64,000 nt of DNA, from NCBI GenBank assembly GCA_002840095.1, contig PGZL01000008.1:124001-188000 (forward strand), written 5' to 3'. A program made the translations under genes and the position numbers. Below, in pieces: positions 53,361 through 62,897 of the stretch; positions within the stretch are counted from its first letter, which is position 1; each line of letters starts with the position of its first letter. The stretch comes from Gammaproteobacteria bacterium HGW-Gammaproteobacteria-1. GTDB lineage: Bacteria; Pseudomonadota; Gammaproteobacteria; Thiohalomonadales; Thiohalomonadaceae. The notes under the pieces were generated by a model. It was given only the letters and a program-made list of their open reading frames with translations, searched no databases and was not told where the DNA came from.

Positions 53361-54248
53361 ATGTTGTCATATGAGGATGAAGCTAGAAAGCTTGAGCGCA
53401 AGTTACGTCAATATGCAGAACGTCTATTTTACTCGTCATTCGCGTCCAAATTGTTAACGATAGTTGTCGGTGTTATCGCTAGTTTCTTCGCACAATTGAC
53501 TGACATTGTCAGTCTAGTGATGCTCGTTCTGTACTTGTTGTCAGAGCTATTGTTGTTTCTACATCAGAATGTGCGAGGAGATTGGGAGTATCTACAACGT
53601 AGACTTGATGCCCTTAACTCACTAGGATGGCCAATTCCCAATAAGCAGATGTCGGACCTTAGCACAGAATATAGTCGCCTTTTGAACAAGTCCGAGACTC
53701 TTAAGCCGCATCACGCTGAATACTTTGCAAGTACAGCGCCCATTGGCGAATTACGTGCTCTTCAAAATACACAGGAATCCGCCTGGTATGCAAAACATAT
53801 TGCGAAAGCTACATTCAGGATATATTTGGGACTCATTGGCGCCCTTGTGATAGTCGCTATGGTCGCCCTTTCATTTGTAATAATAACAGCAAATGACTTA
53901 AGTGCAGTGGTCGGTGCTACAAGAGGTGCTATCGCTGGGTTTACACTTCTGGTTTCTGTAAATCTATTTACATTTACGCTTGGATATAATGCATACGCTA
54001 GGTGCGCCGATCTAATAGAGTCGAACATTGCAGCGCTGCTAGATTCTGGTAGTTATACACAAGAAGACGCAATCCGAATAATGAATGAATACCATTTATG
54101 CCATGCGAGCGCCCCAATGAATCCGAGTTGGATATGGAAATGGAAGCGGACAACGTTGGGCGTGAGTTGGAATACGTATCGACGGGAATTAGGAGGGGCC
54201 TCCGACTACGTAGGTAAGACGGACTTGGGAGTGTCCAGGCGTGATTAG
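53361..54248 (+). CDS. S-4TM-like putative pore-forming effector
   Basis: The protein is 295 aa (an ATG at 53301 would add 20 residues). Two TM pairs are visible: SKLLTIVVGVIASFFAQL with SLVMLVLYLLSELLLF (about 27-70), and YLGLIGALVIVAMVALSFVI with GFTLLVSVNLFTFTLGY (about 155-215). The middle carries EYFASTAPIGELRALQNTQE then SAWYAKHIAKATF, like the QRxNxxW region of S-4TM (SMODS/SLOG-associated 4TM) effectors. Such proteins are thought to open membranes upon activation. It overlaps the kinase-ATPase gene by 8 nt. Confidence 0.6.
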   Translation: MLSYEDEARKLERKLRQYAERLFYSSFASKLLTIVVGVIASFFAQLTDIVSLVMLVLYLLSELLLFLHQNVRGDWEYLQRRLDALNSLGWPIPNKQMSDLSTEYSRLLNKSETLKPHHAEYFASTAPIGELRALQNTQESAWYAKHIAKATFRIYLGLIGALVIVAMVALSFVIITANDLSAVVGATRGAIAGFTLLVSVNLFTFTLGYNAYARCADLIESNIAALLDSGSYTQEDAIRIMNEYHLCHASAPMNPSWIWKWKRTTLGVSWNTYRRELGGASDYVGKTDLGVSRRD

Positions 54249-56799
54249 TCGTGACTGGTTTCATGATATACAACTTCCTCGATTGTTAGTTATTGATGAG
54301 GAGCATCAACGTCACGAATTTCGCGTACTTGATGAAAGAATTGAGGATATCCCGGCGGCGCGTATTGGCTACCAAGGTATTGTTCTGAAGGTTTGTGATA
54401 AGAATTCAGATTTCCCCTACGCCGCAAAGATTTGTCCGCGAAGTCAGTACGACGCTAGTCGCACGCCGACAGATGAGGCGAGGTTGGGCGCCATTTTGGG
54501 AAAAGCAGACGGATTGTTCTGTCTGCCGCGGTTCTATGGATTAGTGACGCTTACATCAGGAGCCGCAGGTTCTGAGTCCCAGTATGTTTGCATTATCACC
54601 GACTGGGTCGAAGGAAAAACGCTATTAACATATCTCGAAGAATATCCAGACGAAATCACACCTGAATGGGTGTGCCAAGTGGCTGTCGACTTATATCGCG
54701 CCGTGTATTTCCTTGCGAAAAATAAACTATCACATGAAGACCTGCACACAAAAAATGTGATGTTGCAGGATGACAATCCGGACCTCCTTCCTAAGGACGG
54801 TAGCGGAGAAAAAATACGACTCATCGTCGTTGACACAGGTAGTGTCACAATGGCTTCGTCCGCGTCTGTAATCGATTTCGTCGCATACATAAAGATTCTT
54901 GTTGAAATGTATAATGCAGCGATAAGAAATCGCCGCGCCCTCAAATCGGCTCCAGGGTTTGTCACTAAGTTTCGTGAATTCATTGAGAAACTTGTTGACG
55001 ATGATGAGAGCCGCTGCTTCGGTGGCGACAGGTACAAAGAGTTGCATCGCATGTGCGAACGGCTGACAAGTGTGAGAAGGAGTCGTGTATTTCAGCCGTT
55101 TGATGCAATCTCGGCTGAGCATCTTGCTAGCGACACGCTGTTGCTGCAGCTGTTTAACGAGAAGTTTCCATGGTATTCCACGGTGATGAGCAAGGCGCCT
55201 ACAGCCTTGGCTGGGCCGCGCGGATGCGGGAAGTCAATGTTTTTCAGATACCTTGCTGCAAAAACACATCTTTCACCTGGGGGGGACTCTCGTAAACTTG
55301 AGTCGATTCCATTTCTTGGTGTTTACATAGGATGCTCTAGTGACCTGCAGAATAATCTCTTATGGCTTACTCGCGAAGCAGGTATGGCGGAGCGAAAAGC
55401 GAATGAGATCGTTACATTCTTTTCTCTTATCCTGCTCCGCGAACTCTTTAAAACGCTTGCGGCAATCCAGGATAGCGATTTTGCCGCGCAGCTCTATGGG
55501 GTTACTCAGAGTTCGATTGATGATTTGATTTCTTACTGCCACAACTTTCTGCCGGAGTCGATCGAAACGCCGCGCTTGGACGGTATAAGTCGAGCGCGTC
55601 ACTATGCGAATAGAGTTGACAAGCTAAGGGTGACTCTTGGGATCGCCATGCTTCATGATGATCGCCCTCCAATTATATTGCCTGAGACATTTATAGGCGA
55701 AGTGACCAATCAACTACAGCAATTGTGCGAGCCATTGATGTCGAGGCCAATAGCGTTTCTCTTGGACGACTATACTAGGCAGCGCATTGGAGTGGGCGTC
55801 CAGCGCATTCTGAATAAGGTGGTATGGGAGCGAAAGCCATCTCATTTGTTCAAGATTTCTTCCGAAAAATTTGGATTTGACCCAGACACAATTGATGGGG
55901 TGAAGAACGATTCAGAGCGGGAGTTCATGTTTGTTGATGCCGGTAGCTATGCCATTGACCGCATAAATCACTCGAATAACGTTCAGTTCATTCGGAGTCT
56001 AGTTGACTTGCGGCTAGAGGCGGCAAACTGGAAAGGCCGCGTGGATACGCTTATAGGTGTTAGCGAATTCAAATCAGATATTGATATGGCTAGATTCATT
56101 CGCACCCAAACAAAGGGGGCGAAAAATTATTATAACGGTATTGATGTAATTGCTCGTTTGTGGAGTGGTGATGTTTCTTCTATCTTGCATATCGTGAGAG
56201 AAATTTTCGTCGAAGGAGACGTTGGCGCCGATTACAATGAACCTATTGCTAAAAAGACACAGCATAACGCGATAACTAGGGTATCAAGATCGTTCGTTGA
56301 GCGTGTTCAGACATACCACCCGTATGGCGACAGCCTCGCACACATATTACAATCGTATGGAGGCTTCGTTAGGGATGTCTTGCGAGCAGGTGCCTATGAG
56401 CGGAAAACAGACAACCCTCGACGCCTTATACAAATAGAGTTTTCGCTTCGTCACGAAGACGACGTCTTCGCGCTTTTAAAAGAAGCTGGCTTGCGCCTAT
56501 ATAAGCGTGAAGATGCCGATCTTATTGCCAGAGAATTACTCCGACGCTCGGTGTTTGTTGAACGCAGCGACAGTAGCGCAAAGGAGTCCCCTGCGTTTCG
56601 GACCATACGATGGCAGCTTCGTCGGGTGTACCTGCCAAACTTTGGCGCTGCGCTTGAGCGGCACTCCTATTTAGACATTAAAAATATCGAAGAGTTTGTT
56701 TCGTTGTTGTATGAACCAAGCAAGTTTCTAGAACACAAGCGTATTGGTCACGGGGTTAGGAAGCACGGGACTTCCGATATGTTTGATGGTGAGGAGTAG
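54241..56799 (+). CDS. Ser/Thr kinase fused to an ORC/CDC6-like AAA ATPase
   Basis: The protein is 852 aa with a GTG start. Kinase domain, residues about 40-280: glycine loop RIGYQGIVLKV, Lys63 in YAAKIC, hinge ITDWVEGKTL, catalytic loop HEDLHTKN (D167, N172) and D198 in VVDTGSV (DTG for DFG). All catalytic residues are present, so it is probably active. ATPase domain, about 285-640: Walker A GPRGCGKS (325-332), Walker B IAFLLDDY (504-511), sensor FKISSE (537-542), resembling ORC-CDC6-family AAA ATPases seen in defence loci. The last 200 residues are unassigned. The middle gene of a tight operon, it is a likely sensor or switch. Confidence 0.7.
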   Translation: MISRDWFHDIQLPRLLVIDEEHQRHEFRVLDERIEDIPAARIGYQGIVLKVCDKNSDFPYAAKICPRSQYDASRTPTDEARLGAILGKADGLFCLPRFYGLVTLTSGAAGSESQYVCIITDWVEGKTLLTYLEEYPDEITPEWVCQVAVDLYRAVYFLAKNKLSHEDLHTKNVMLQDDNPDLLPKDGSGEKIRLIVVDTGSVTMASSASVIDFVAYIKILVEMYNAAIRNRRALKSAPGFVTKFREFIEKLVDDDESRCFGGDRYKELHRMCERLTSVRRSRVFQPFDAISAEHLASDTLLLQLFNEKFPWYSTVMSKAPTALAGPRGCGKSMFFRYLAAKTHLSPGGDSRKLESIPFLGVYIGCSSDLQNNLLWLTREAGMAERKANEIVTFFSLILLRELFKTLAAIQDSDFAAQLYGVTQSSIDDLISYCHNFLPESIETPRLDGISRARHYANRVDKLRVTLGIAMLHDDRPPIILPETFIGEVTNQLQQLCEPLMSRPIAFLLDDYTRQRIGVGVQRILNKVVWERKPSHLFKISSEKFGFDPDTIDGVKNDSEREFMFVDAGSYAIDRINHSNNVQFIRSLVDLRLEAANWKGRVDTLIGVSEFKSDIDMARFIRTQTKGAKNYYNGIDVIARLWSGDVSSILHIVREIFVEGDVGADYNEPIAKKTQHNAITRVSRSFVERVQTYHPYGDSLAHILQSYGGFVRDVLRAGAYERKTDNPRRLIQIEFSLRHEDDVFALLKEAGLRLYKREDADLIARELLRRSVFVERSDSSAKESPAFRTIRWQLRRVYLPNFGAALERHSYLDIKNIEEFVSLLYEPSKFLEHKRIGHGVRKHGTSDMFDGEE

Positions 56800-56802
56800 C
56801 AA

Positions 56803-57990
56803 ATGACAGGCCAGCTAGGTGTTGTCGGAGCTAGGGAAGTAAATGACATTCTAGGGCTCCTTCCTGATCTGGAAGTTGTTGCGGACTCATCTATCGCGCT
56901 ACCGCAATTATTTATTTTGGCACTTGGCTTCGAAGACAGAGCACCATCTATAGCCCGCTGTTTGCGCACTGCTGCAAATGATGGTGAAAAAATTCGGCGG
57001 TCGTGTCTGCTTGGTGTTTATGATACAAATCCACTTGATAACGAACGGAATCGTGGACCCATATATGAGGCCGTTAGTGAATTCGCCGATCATATTGTGA
57101 CAGTTAATGCAGACCGACCAAATGACGTTTCGGTTGCTATTCGTCGTGAAGTATCGGTGTTATTCGGCGGCACACGGATAGAAGTGGCATTCGACATTAG
57201 CGCGGCTTCGCAAAATTATATATTGTCCGTTATGTCTGGTTTATCTTTGGTTTCAGAAAAGATTAATTTGACGATATTGTACACAGAGGCTGCCGAGTAC
57301 TTTCCAAAGAAATCTAAATTCGACGACGATGTTGGCGCCCTAATAGAGGATGCAGTTATTCTGGGCGATCGGAATGTTCATCTCGAATACGGTGTTCAGG
57401 ATGTTGAAGGGAATGAGTTATACGCAGGCATATTTGAAGAGGGTCATCCTAATTATGTAATTGCGATACCAACATTTCGCATGGCACGTATAATGCGCTG
57501 CTTGAATGCCATCGGAGAGCAGGTCGCTGGATCGCCTATTGATAACGTCTTTTGGATTCTCGGACGCCCTCCGGCATTAGAGAACAGCTGGCGAGCAGAT
57601 TATCTTCTGAGTATCGTTGAGACGATGATTGCAAGGGCATCTGGTGCTGTGGGTGAGGAGTGCCGTCTTTCGGGTGAGAATTCTGTGTTTTGTAGTACCC
57701 TAGATTACAAAGACGTTCTCGCCGAAATACTGAAGCGATCAGATACTTTGATCGATATGAACGTCACAGTTATCAATATGGGGTCCAAAATGCAAGCTAT
57801 TGGGGCCGCTCTCGCACTCTTGTCTCGCCAAGAAATGGCTGTTACAAGTGCTCGGCCGACGGAATATAACGCCGCATTCTATTCCCAAGGTGAGGGGTGT
57901 AAGTGGCGACTGCGGTTCGCGGCATTTGATTACATATTAGCCCGTTTGGGAGAGGTATCGGCGTTAACCTATTCTACGGAACAGTCATAA
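56803..57990 (+). CDS. Rossmann-like protein of unknown function (third operon gene)
   Basis: The protein is 395 aa, no known family named. The N-terminal half (about 34-170) alternates strands and helices: LFILALGFEDRA, then GVYDTNPLDNERN, EVAFDISAAS and LTILYTEAAEYFP. Such a layout resembles nucleotide-binding (CARF-like or nucleotidase-like) folds. The C-terminal half has PTFRMARIMRCLNAIG and a NMGSKMQAIG strand-turn. GAGGAG 6 nt upstream, 3 nt after the kinase stop: one operon. It may sense or make a signal; this is inference. Confidence 0.6.
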   Translation: MTGQLGVVGAREVNDILGLLPDLEVVADSSIALPQLFILALGFEDRAPSIARCLRTAANDGEKIRRSCLLGVYDTNPLDNERNRGPIYEAVSEFADHIVTVNADRPNDVSVAIRREVSVLFGGTRIEVAFDISAASQNYILSVMSGLSLVSEKINLTILYTEAAEYFPKKSKFDDDVGALIEDAVILGDRNVHLEYGVQDVEGNELYAGIFEEGHPNYVIAIPTFRMARIMRCLNAIGEQVAGSPIDNVFWILGRPPALENSWRADYLLSIVETMIARASGAVGEECRLSGENSVFCSTLDYKDVLAEILKRSDTLIDMNVTVINMGSKMQAIGAALALLSRQEMAVTSARPTEYNAAFYSQGEGCKWRLRFAAFDYILARLGEVSALTYSTEQS

Positions 57991-58769
57991 TGTGCTCGGC
58001 ATGTAATGTTAGCACTAGCCGGCAAACAAGTAAGTTTGATGTCGTGGGTTCAACTCTCTGTGACTACAGGCGGGATAGTGCCGAAAAAATCTCGGAGGGG
58101 GTGTCTTTATGCCAAGGCATTTTCCTTGGATGGTCATTGAATTATCCTGATATGGAGATGCTTTGTCAGTGATGGTGGCGAAGTCACAGCCCTTCGAAAA
58201 GTATTGGTGAGTGGGGTTGCTGGTGCTCAGTCCGCAGTCACATAAGGCACGGCGCGAACGAAGTAGCAGTCGCCATCAAGGGCTTCGGCAATGGTCTCGT
58301 GACGTGGGCGGGCCGGCGTGAGAGAAGTGTTAGCACAACATCCCTGACACTGCCGGTCTCCTTGGCCGCGTACGTTGGCAATAACAGCTAGGCGCGAATA
58401 GCGGATGGCCTGTTTGTGGCTCGCGCCGATGATGGTATCCAACTCCTGCCCCCCCTCCCCCCCCAAGCGGGCGCTCCACTGACCCGGTACTCATGAAGTT
58501 GCCATGGGATTCCGTGGCAGCAGGGGGAAGACAAGCCTTCGTTCAGCTCCGGAACGTCCTACGATTATGGCTCTCGCCACAATGAACCAGCCTTGACATA
58601 CCTCCGTTGTGTTGCCCACCGGGGCTCGTTTATCAGGGGGGGCTTGACCCCTCCCTCGTTCGCCTGGCACCCGTTTGGAGAGATGGGGGGTAGGCCATGA
58701 TGAAAAAAGTGGTGGCCAAAACGATTGACATATCCTAATATGCTTCTCAAATAGGAGAAGGTTGGGGAC
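57991..58769. other. 779-bp gene-free region upstream of druA
   Basis: No ORF with supporting signals. From about 58190 to 58700 GC is higher than in flanking cargo and includes CCCCCCCTCCCCCCCC near 58450, so it may be a decayed gene or insertion scar. A perfect -35 TTGACA lies at 58725 before druA, without a good -10. Confidence 0.45.
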
Positions 58770-59951
58770 ATGGTAGCCGCGACGAAATTATCTATCGGTC
58801 AAAATGCTTCCGGAAAAACGGAGCTGGTACCTGTTCCTCGTGTATCAGATACCGAGAAAGAGCAGCTAAAGTGTCGTATTGAAGATGCTTATAGCCGGTT
58901 CCGTGATGCGGTAGATACGGGAGATAAAGACTACATCCGCGAAATGCATCTCCTTTCCAAGAGCTTCGTCTTCTCTGAGAAACATTCGGATATCTGGTCT
59001 CAATTTCGCAAACACCGCGCAAAATTTGCGAATGGAACAGACATAGACCCCCAGAAGATCAGGCCAGCGCTAAGACTTGTCGAAGCGAAGAGTGACTGGG
59101 AGGCTATATTCCGGATCGTACGGCACACATGGTCTATTCCGTACTCAAAAGGGTATGGTCGTAGGATGCGCTTTGTTGTGTATGACGAATACCATAATGC
59201 CGTTATCGGAATCATAGGATTCCAGTCTCCTCCTGCGGACTTGGCCTGTCGCGATAAACTATTCAACTACCCTCTCAAAGAAAAGCTTAATCTAGTTAAT
59301 CGGACAATGGATGTCTACACGATAGGTGCCATTCCGCCATACTCAGAATTGCTTGGTGGTAAATTGGTTGCTGGCCTTGTCGCTAGCGATGAAGTGCGCC
59401 AAGCATACTGGCGTCTCTATGCCGGGAAGCGCACGGTAATGCAAAACGAGTGTATAGAGCAGCCATTAGTAGGAGCAACGACCACAAGTGCTTTCGGCCG
59501 GAGCTCGATATACAACAGACTTCGCTTCAACGAAAGAATTTTGGCGGAGCCGATCGGATACACTAAAGGCTTTGGGACGATACATCTTGAACACGTATAT
59601 CCGGACGTCGTGAAGCTCCTTAAGGGTGAATGTGAGGGGTTTGTTACTGGCGGTTATGGCAATGGTCCAAAAATACGATGGCAACATTTTACTAGAGCGT
59701 TGCAGTTGTTAGGTTTGCCATTTTCGTACTTTGAACATGGCCTACGACGCGAGACATTTTTGTTCAAATTTGTTGAAAATATAGAGCACGGAATGTCTGG
59801 TGGGGATTTTGGAAAAACAATAAACATGTCTGTGAAGGAATATGCTGAGTATTGGAAGGAGCGCTGGGCATTGCCGCGTTCGGAAAGAATTGATACATGG
59901 AGGGGTTTTGATAGGGACTCATATTTTGCTCGCACTTTAAATCAAAAATAG
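58770..59951 (+). CDS. druA: DruA-like protein (DUF4338), orphan Druantia component
   Basis: The protein is 393 aa, full length for DruA. Blocks typical of DUF4338: VIGIIGFQSPPADLACRDKL (about residue 150), NRTMDVYTIGAIPPYSELLG then GKLVAGLVASDEV, ATTTSAFGRSSIYNRLRF, GYTKGFGTIHLE, GGYGNGPKIRW and a final FEHGLRRETFLF. DruA is part of type I Druantia with DruB-E. None of DruB, DruC, DruD or the large helicase DruE is present in this window, so it acts alone or with the facing SF1 helicase. Low GC. Confidence 0.85.
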   Translation: MVAATKLSIGQNASGKTELVPVPRVSDTEKEQLKCRIEDAYSRFRDAVDTGDKDYIREMHLLSKSFVFSEKHSDIWSQFRKHRAKFANGTDIDPQKIRPALRLVEAKSDWEAIFRIVRHTWSIPYSKGYGRRMRFVVYDEYHNAVIGIIGFQSPPADLACRDKLFNYPLKEKLNLVNRTMDVYTIGAIPPYSELLGGKLVAGLVASDEVRQAYWRLYAGKRTVMQNECIEQPLVGATTTSAFGRSSIYNRLRFNERILAEPIGYTKGFGTIHLEHVYPDVVKLLKGECEGFVTGGYGNGPKIRWQHFTRALQLLGLPFSYFEHGLRRETFLFKFVENIEHGMSGGDFGKTINMSVKEYAEYWKERWALPRSERIDTWRGFDRDSYFARTLNQK

Positions 59952-60078
59952 AACAAAGGTATGAGTCGTGAATTATGCTGGTGACCATAATTTATGATCA
60001 TTAATAGAATTGATCATAAATCAGAGTGTGGCCGAGTGGTCTCCAACACGGCCTCATGTCTAAGCACTTCCCTGTAAC

Positions 60079-62778
60079 TCATCCGCTAACCGGCGTAAGG
60101 CCACGACGGCTAGCGAGGAGAGCTACGTCCTTTGGGTGGGCGCTGCGGCGGAGACGCTGTAGAACTCCCTGCTGCGTCTCGGGTGTCCAGAATATCTGCA
60201 GGCGATCACGGGTCCGAGTGACAGCTGTGTAAAAGATGCTGTGCGTGATGTCGTCTTCATTTGCATCGGTTATGACGATCTTAACCGAGTCGTACTCGAG
60301 GCCCTGTGCCTTGTGGATCGACACGGCGTAGGCTACCTGGAAGGGCACAGTGGTATTCAGCGAGTCGTCGTCCTCGTCGCTGGTATCGACCTCGTAGACG
60401 GAGAAACGTACAGTTGAGCCCCCCATCCATTCAAGCTCATCACCGACGACGTCAAACTCACTGAGAGGTCGATCCAGCTCGATGTCGAACTGGATCCGAC
60501 CAGGGACGTGGTCGATGCCGACAATCCGGCCCTTCAGGTTGTTATAGATCACCGGTCGGAACCGCTCGGTCTCGTTGAAGAGAACGGGATCACCGATCTT
60601 GTACGTGGAGACGCGCCAGGTGGTAGCCGCACCAGGATTGCTGCTCTGCAGAAATCGGTTGATGTTGTTGATGCCATAAAGACCGTCGTAGTTCAGGCAA
60701 AGAATGATTTCGTCCTGTCCTTGGGACTCGAATAGCGTCTTGTCGAGCACGGTCGAGTACCCGTTGCGGGCCATGATCTCTGCGATATCGTCGTCAATAT
60801 CCCGAACTTTGTTCCAGAAGCCCAGAAGCGAGTTATTCTTGGTTCTGAAGGGCGTCGTCAGCTCGAACACTGACGTGCTTGGGATAAACGAGCGAATGAT
60901 TTCGAACCAGTTGCCGAACTGGATCGACTCGATCTGGTAGACGTCACCGACGAGTACGAGCAGCTTGAAGGAGGTCTTCTCCAGGACCTCGATCAGGTCT
61001 GCGTTGCTCACGGTACTGCACTCGTCGATAATGAGGAGGTCGTATTCCGGATCTGAGTTTCTCCTACCAATCTGACTGCTGATCGTCCTGAAGTCAGAAC
61101 TCTGGGCGGTTACCTTGCGTTTGAGGTTGTCGATCGCTGGATTGGTGTGTGCCAGGAAGAGTTTCTTCTTGTCGTTGAAGTAGTGCGCGATGTGCTCCAC
61201 CATTGTTGACTTGCCAGTGCCAGCCGCCCCGTAGATCAGAGCGACGCGCGACTGGCAGAACAACTGCCTGAGTGCATCCTTCTTCGCTGGGTCGTCGATA
61301 CCACGAGATGCTTCACTTAACCAGCGCTCAACGGCTTGGGTGTAGCCGGCAATTCCGGACGATGCGTACTGCTGAAGCTTCTCAACGATGGAGACAGTGT
61401 CGTTCTCATATCCGCGGATGAAAACGTGCCCCTTATCGAGCACGAGCTGGCGGTCCGTATGCTTGTAATAGAGTTTGTTGTTGTAAGTGGAGAGCAAGAC
61501 GTTGACGTCTCCGAATTCCTCGAGGTCGACCACGGGCGTGTATAGGGCTCCGTGACGTTCCACGTTGTTCTTCACGCGTCGTACGAGCAGTTCGTGGTTC
61601 CGCCCGATCGAATCGATGGCTTCGGCAACGTCCCAGTACCTGGGATTGTGGCCAGGAAGCGATGTACAGAACGGCATGTCGTCAAAGGGAATGCAGCCGT
61701 ACGAAAGGTTCATCCCGGAGAGACGATCACAGCGATCCCGATAGTACTGCCGCTTTAGTGTCTGGTTGTGCATCCGGAGAATGAGATAGCGAAGGACGTT
61801 GTGACCTTGGGCGGCTGACCTCACGATGCGGCGCGCCTCATCCAGTATGGAAAAGATTTGCGGGTTGCCGATGGACGCCGTACCTTCCGCCCTCACCGCG
61901 GCGTATTTGCTGTCGGGCAAATCAATCAAGTCTAGCAGGCTGCCGGAGCCGACCGTCAGTCCCCGCATCAAGTAGCGATATTCCGCCGAGTTGGTTCGAG
62001 TTTCTATGGTGATGCCAAAGAGACGTGCGAAGTTGTCGAACTCGCACGGGCGGATCGAAACCTCCCACTCGCGGATGATCGTGATCGGCATCGTCTGGCC
62101 GAGCACATCGATCGAGTCCCGCTGGAGCGTCAACATGGCTGCGTACTTGTCAGTCATGTCAATGTGAGTGAAGGCGATGATGCGGTCAAATTTGCTCACC
62201 TTGTTGATGGCGCGGCAGAAGGTTACCTCGTAGTAGATGCGTCCGTTGAGGAAGAACGGGCGCGTCTTATGGATGTAGTATCGTTCCGGGGTACCGCTGT
62301 CCAGCAGAGATGAACGGATCGCCTCAATCCTTGCGGCGATCTTCTCGTGGTACTCCCGTAGCGATGGATCGAGGTCAACTGGGAATGCCTCAAGGTTCGC
62401 GAGCACCACGATTCCACAGTTGTCTTGAAGCAAGCTGCGGATGCGGTAGAGGTACTCGTAGTACTTGAGCATCAAACGCTCGGAAGCGTCCCCGTCCAAG
62501 GTGTAGTGGGAAGCACTTTTCTGAATCAGTTTGTGGAATTTGCCAAGGAAATTGAACCTTGCCTTGCTTCTGGCGAAGGAAAGCCCGGGCTCTACGGCGA
62601 CGTACTTGAATTCGGCATCGGGTGTGCCCGTGTGGAGAAGGACTGCAACTCCCTCGACTAGATTCCGTAGCTGTGCGAGGATGTTCTGCGAGAGCAAAGC
62701 TCGCTGATCCGCCAACGCCTCGATATTCAGACAGATCGCTTCGTCAGCACTCTGAATTTGCTTGCTTACCGTGGTCAT
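60079..62778 (-). CDS. SF1 DNA helicase with large N-terminal extension
   Basis: The protein is 899 aa. The helicase core occupies residues about 480-880: Walker A GAAGTGKST (517-525), Walker B LLIIDECSTV (581-590), motif III VGDVYQIESIQFG (610-622), ELTTPFRT, AYAVSIHKAQGLEYDSVKIV (V) and FYTAVTRTRDRLQIFW (VI), which is RecD/Pif1-like SF1B. The first 480 residues match no family I know. It converges on DruA. Similar 'ATP-binding' helicases occur in defence islands. Its GC is a little higher than that of its neighbours, hinting at a separate origin. Confidence 0.8.
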   Translation of the reverse strand: MTTVSKQIQSADEAICLNIEALADQRALLSQNILAQLRNLVEGVAVLLHTGTPDAEFKYVAVEPGLSFARSKARFNFLGKFHKLIQKSASHYTLDGDASERLMLKYYEYLYRIRSLLQDNCGIVVLANLEAFPVDLDPSLREYHEKIAARIEAIRSSLLDSGTPERYYIHKTRPFFLNGRIYYEVTFCRAINKVSKFDRIIAFTHIDMTDKYAAMLTLQRDSIDVLGQTMPITIIREWEVSIRPCEFDNFARLFGITIETRTNSAEYRYLMRGLTVGSGSLLDLIDLPDSKYAAVRAEGTASIGNPQIFSILDEARRIVRSAAQGHNVLRYLILRMHNQTLKRQYYRDRCDRLSGMNLSYGCIPFDDMPFCTSLPGHNPRYWDVAEAIDSIGRNHELLVRRVKNNVERHGALYTPVVDLEEFGDVNVLLSTYNNKLYYKHTDRQLVLDKGHVFIRGYENDTVSIVEKLQQYASSGIAGYTQAVERWLSEASRGIDDPAKKDALRQLFCQSRVALIYGAAGTGKSTMVEHIAHYFNDKKKLFLAHTNPAIDNLKRKVTAQSSDFRTISSQIGRRNSDPEYDLLIIDECSTVSNADLIEVLEKTSFKLLVLVGDVYQIESIQFGNWFEIIRSFIPSTSVFELTTPFRTKNNSLLGFWNKVRDIDDDIAEIMARNGYSTVLDKTLFESQGQDEIILCLNYDGLYGINNINRFLQSSNPGAATTWRVSTYKIGDPVLFNETERFRPVIYNNLKGRIVGIDHVPGRIQFDIELDRPLSEFDVVGDELEWMGGSTVRFSVYEVDTSDEDDDSLNTTVPFQVAYAVSIHKAQGLEYDSVKIVITDANEDDITHSIFYTAVTRTRDRLQIFWTPETQQGVLQRLRRSAHPKDVALLASRRGLTPVSG

Positions 62779-62897
62779 TAACCGTCAAGTCCTGCTTGAA
62801 TATAAGAGATCATGGGCGTCACTATCCTTAGTTGGTGTAGAACTTGCCCAGTGCAGCCTAAGCTAAAGGAGCGCCTATTATAGTCAATGCATTGTAA

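Noticed and set aside
54241-56799. Known CBASS or Avs system
   Set aside because: No CD-NTase, no STAND-type repeats and no known effector nuclease; the ATPase is ORC/CDC6-like with a kinase.
58227-58466. 79-aa minus-strand ORF
   Set aside because: No ribosome site, starts within a C/G homopolymer stretch, and no family likeness.
46619-62778. CRISPR-associated transposon
   Set aside because: No cas genes or arrays in the element; TniQ lies alone and the insertion is in comM, a protein-guided target.
58770-62778. Complete Druantia system
   Set aside because: Only DruA is present; no DruB, C, D or the ~2000-aa DruE. The facing helicase is SF1 and 899 aa.
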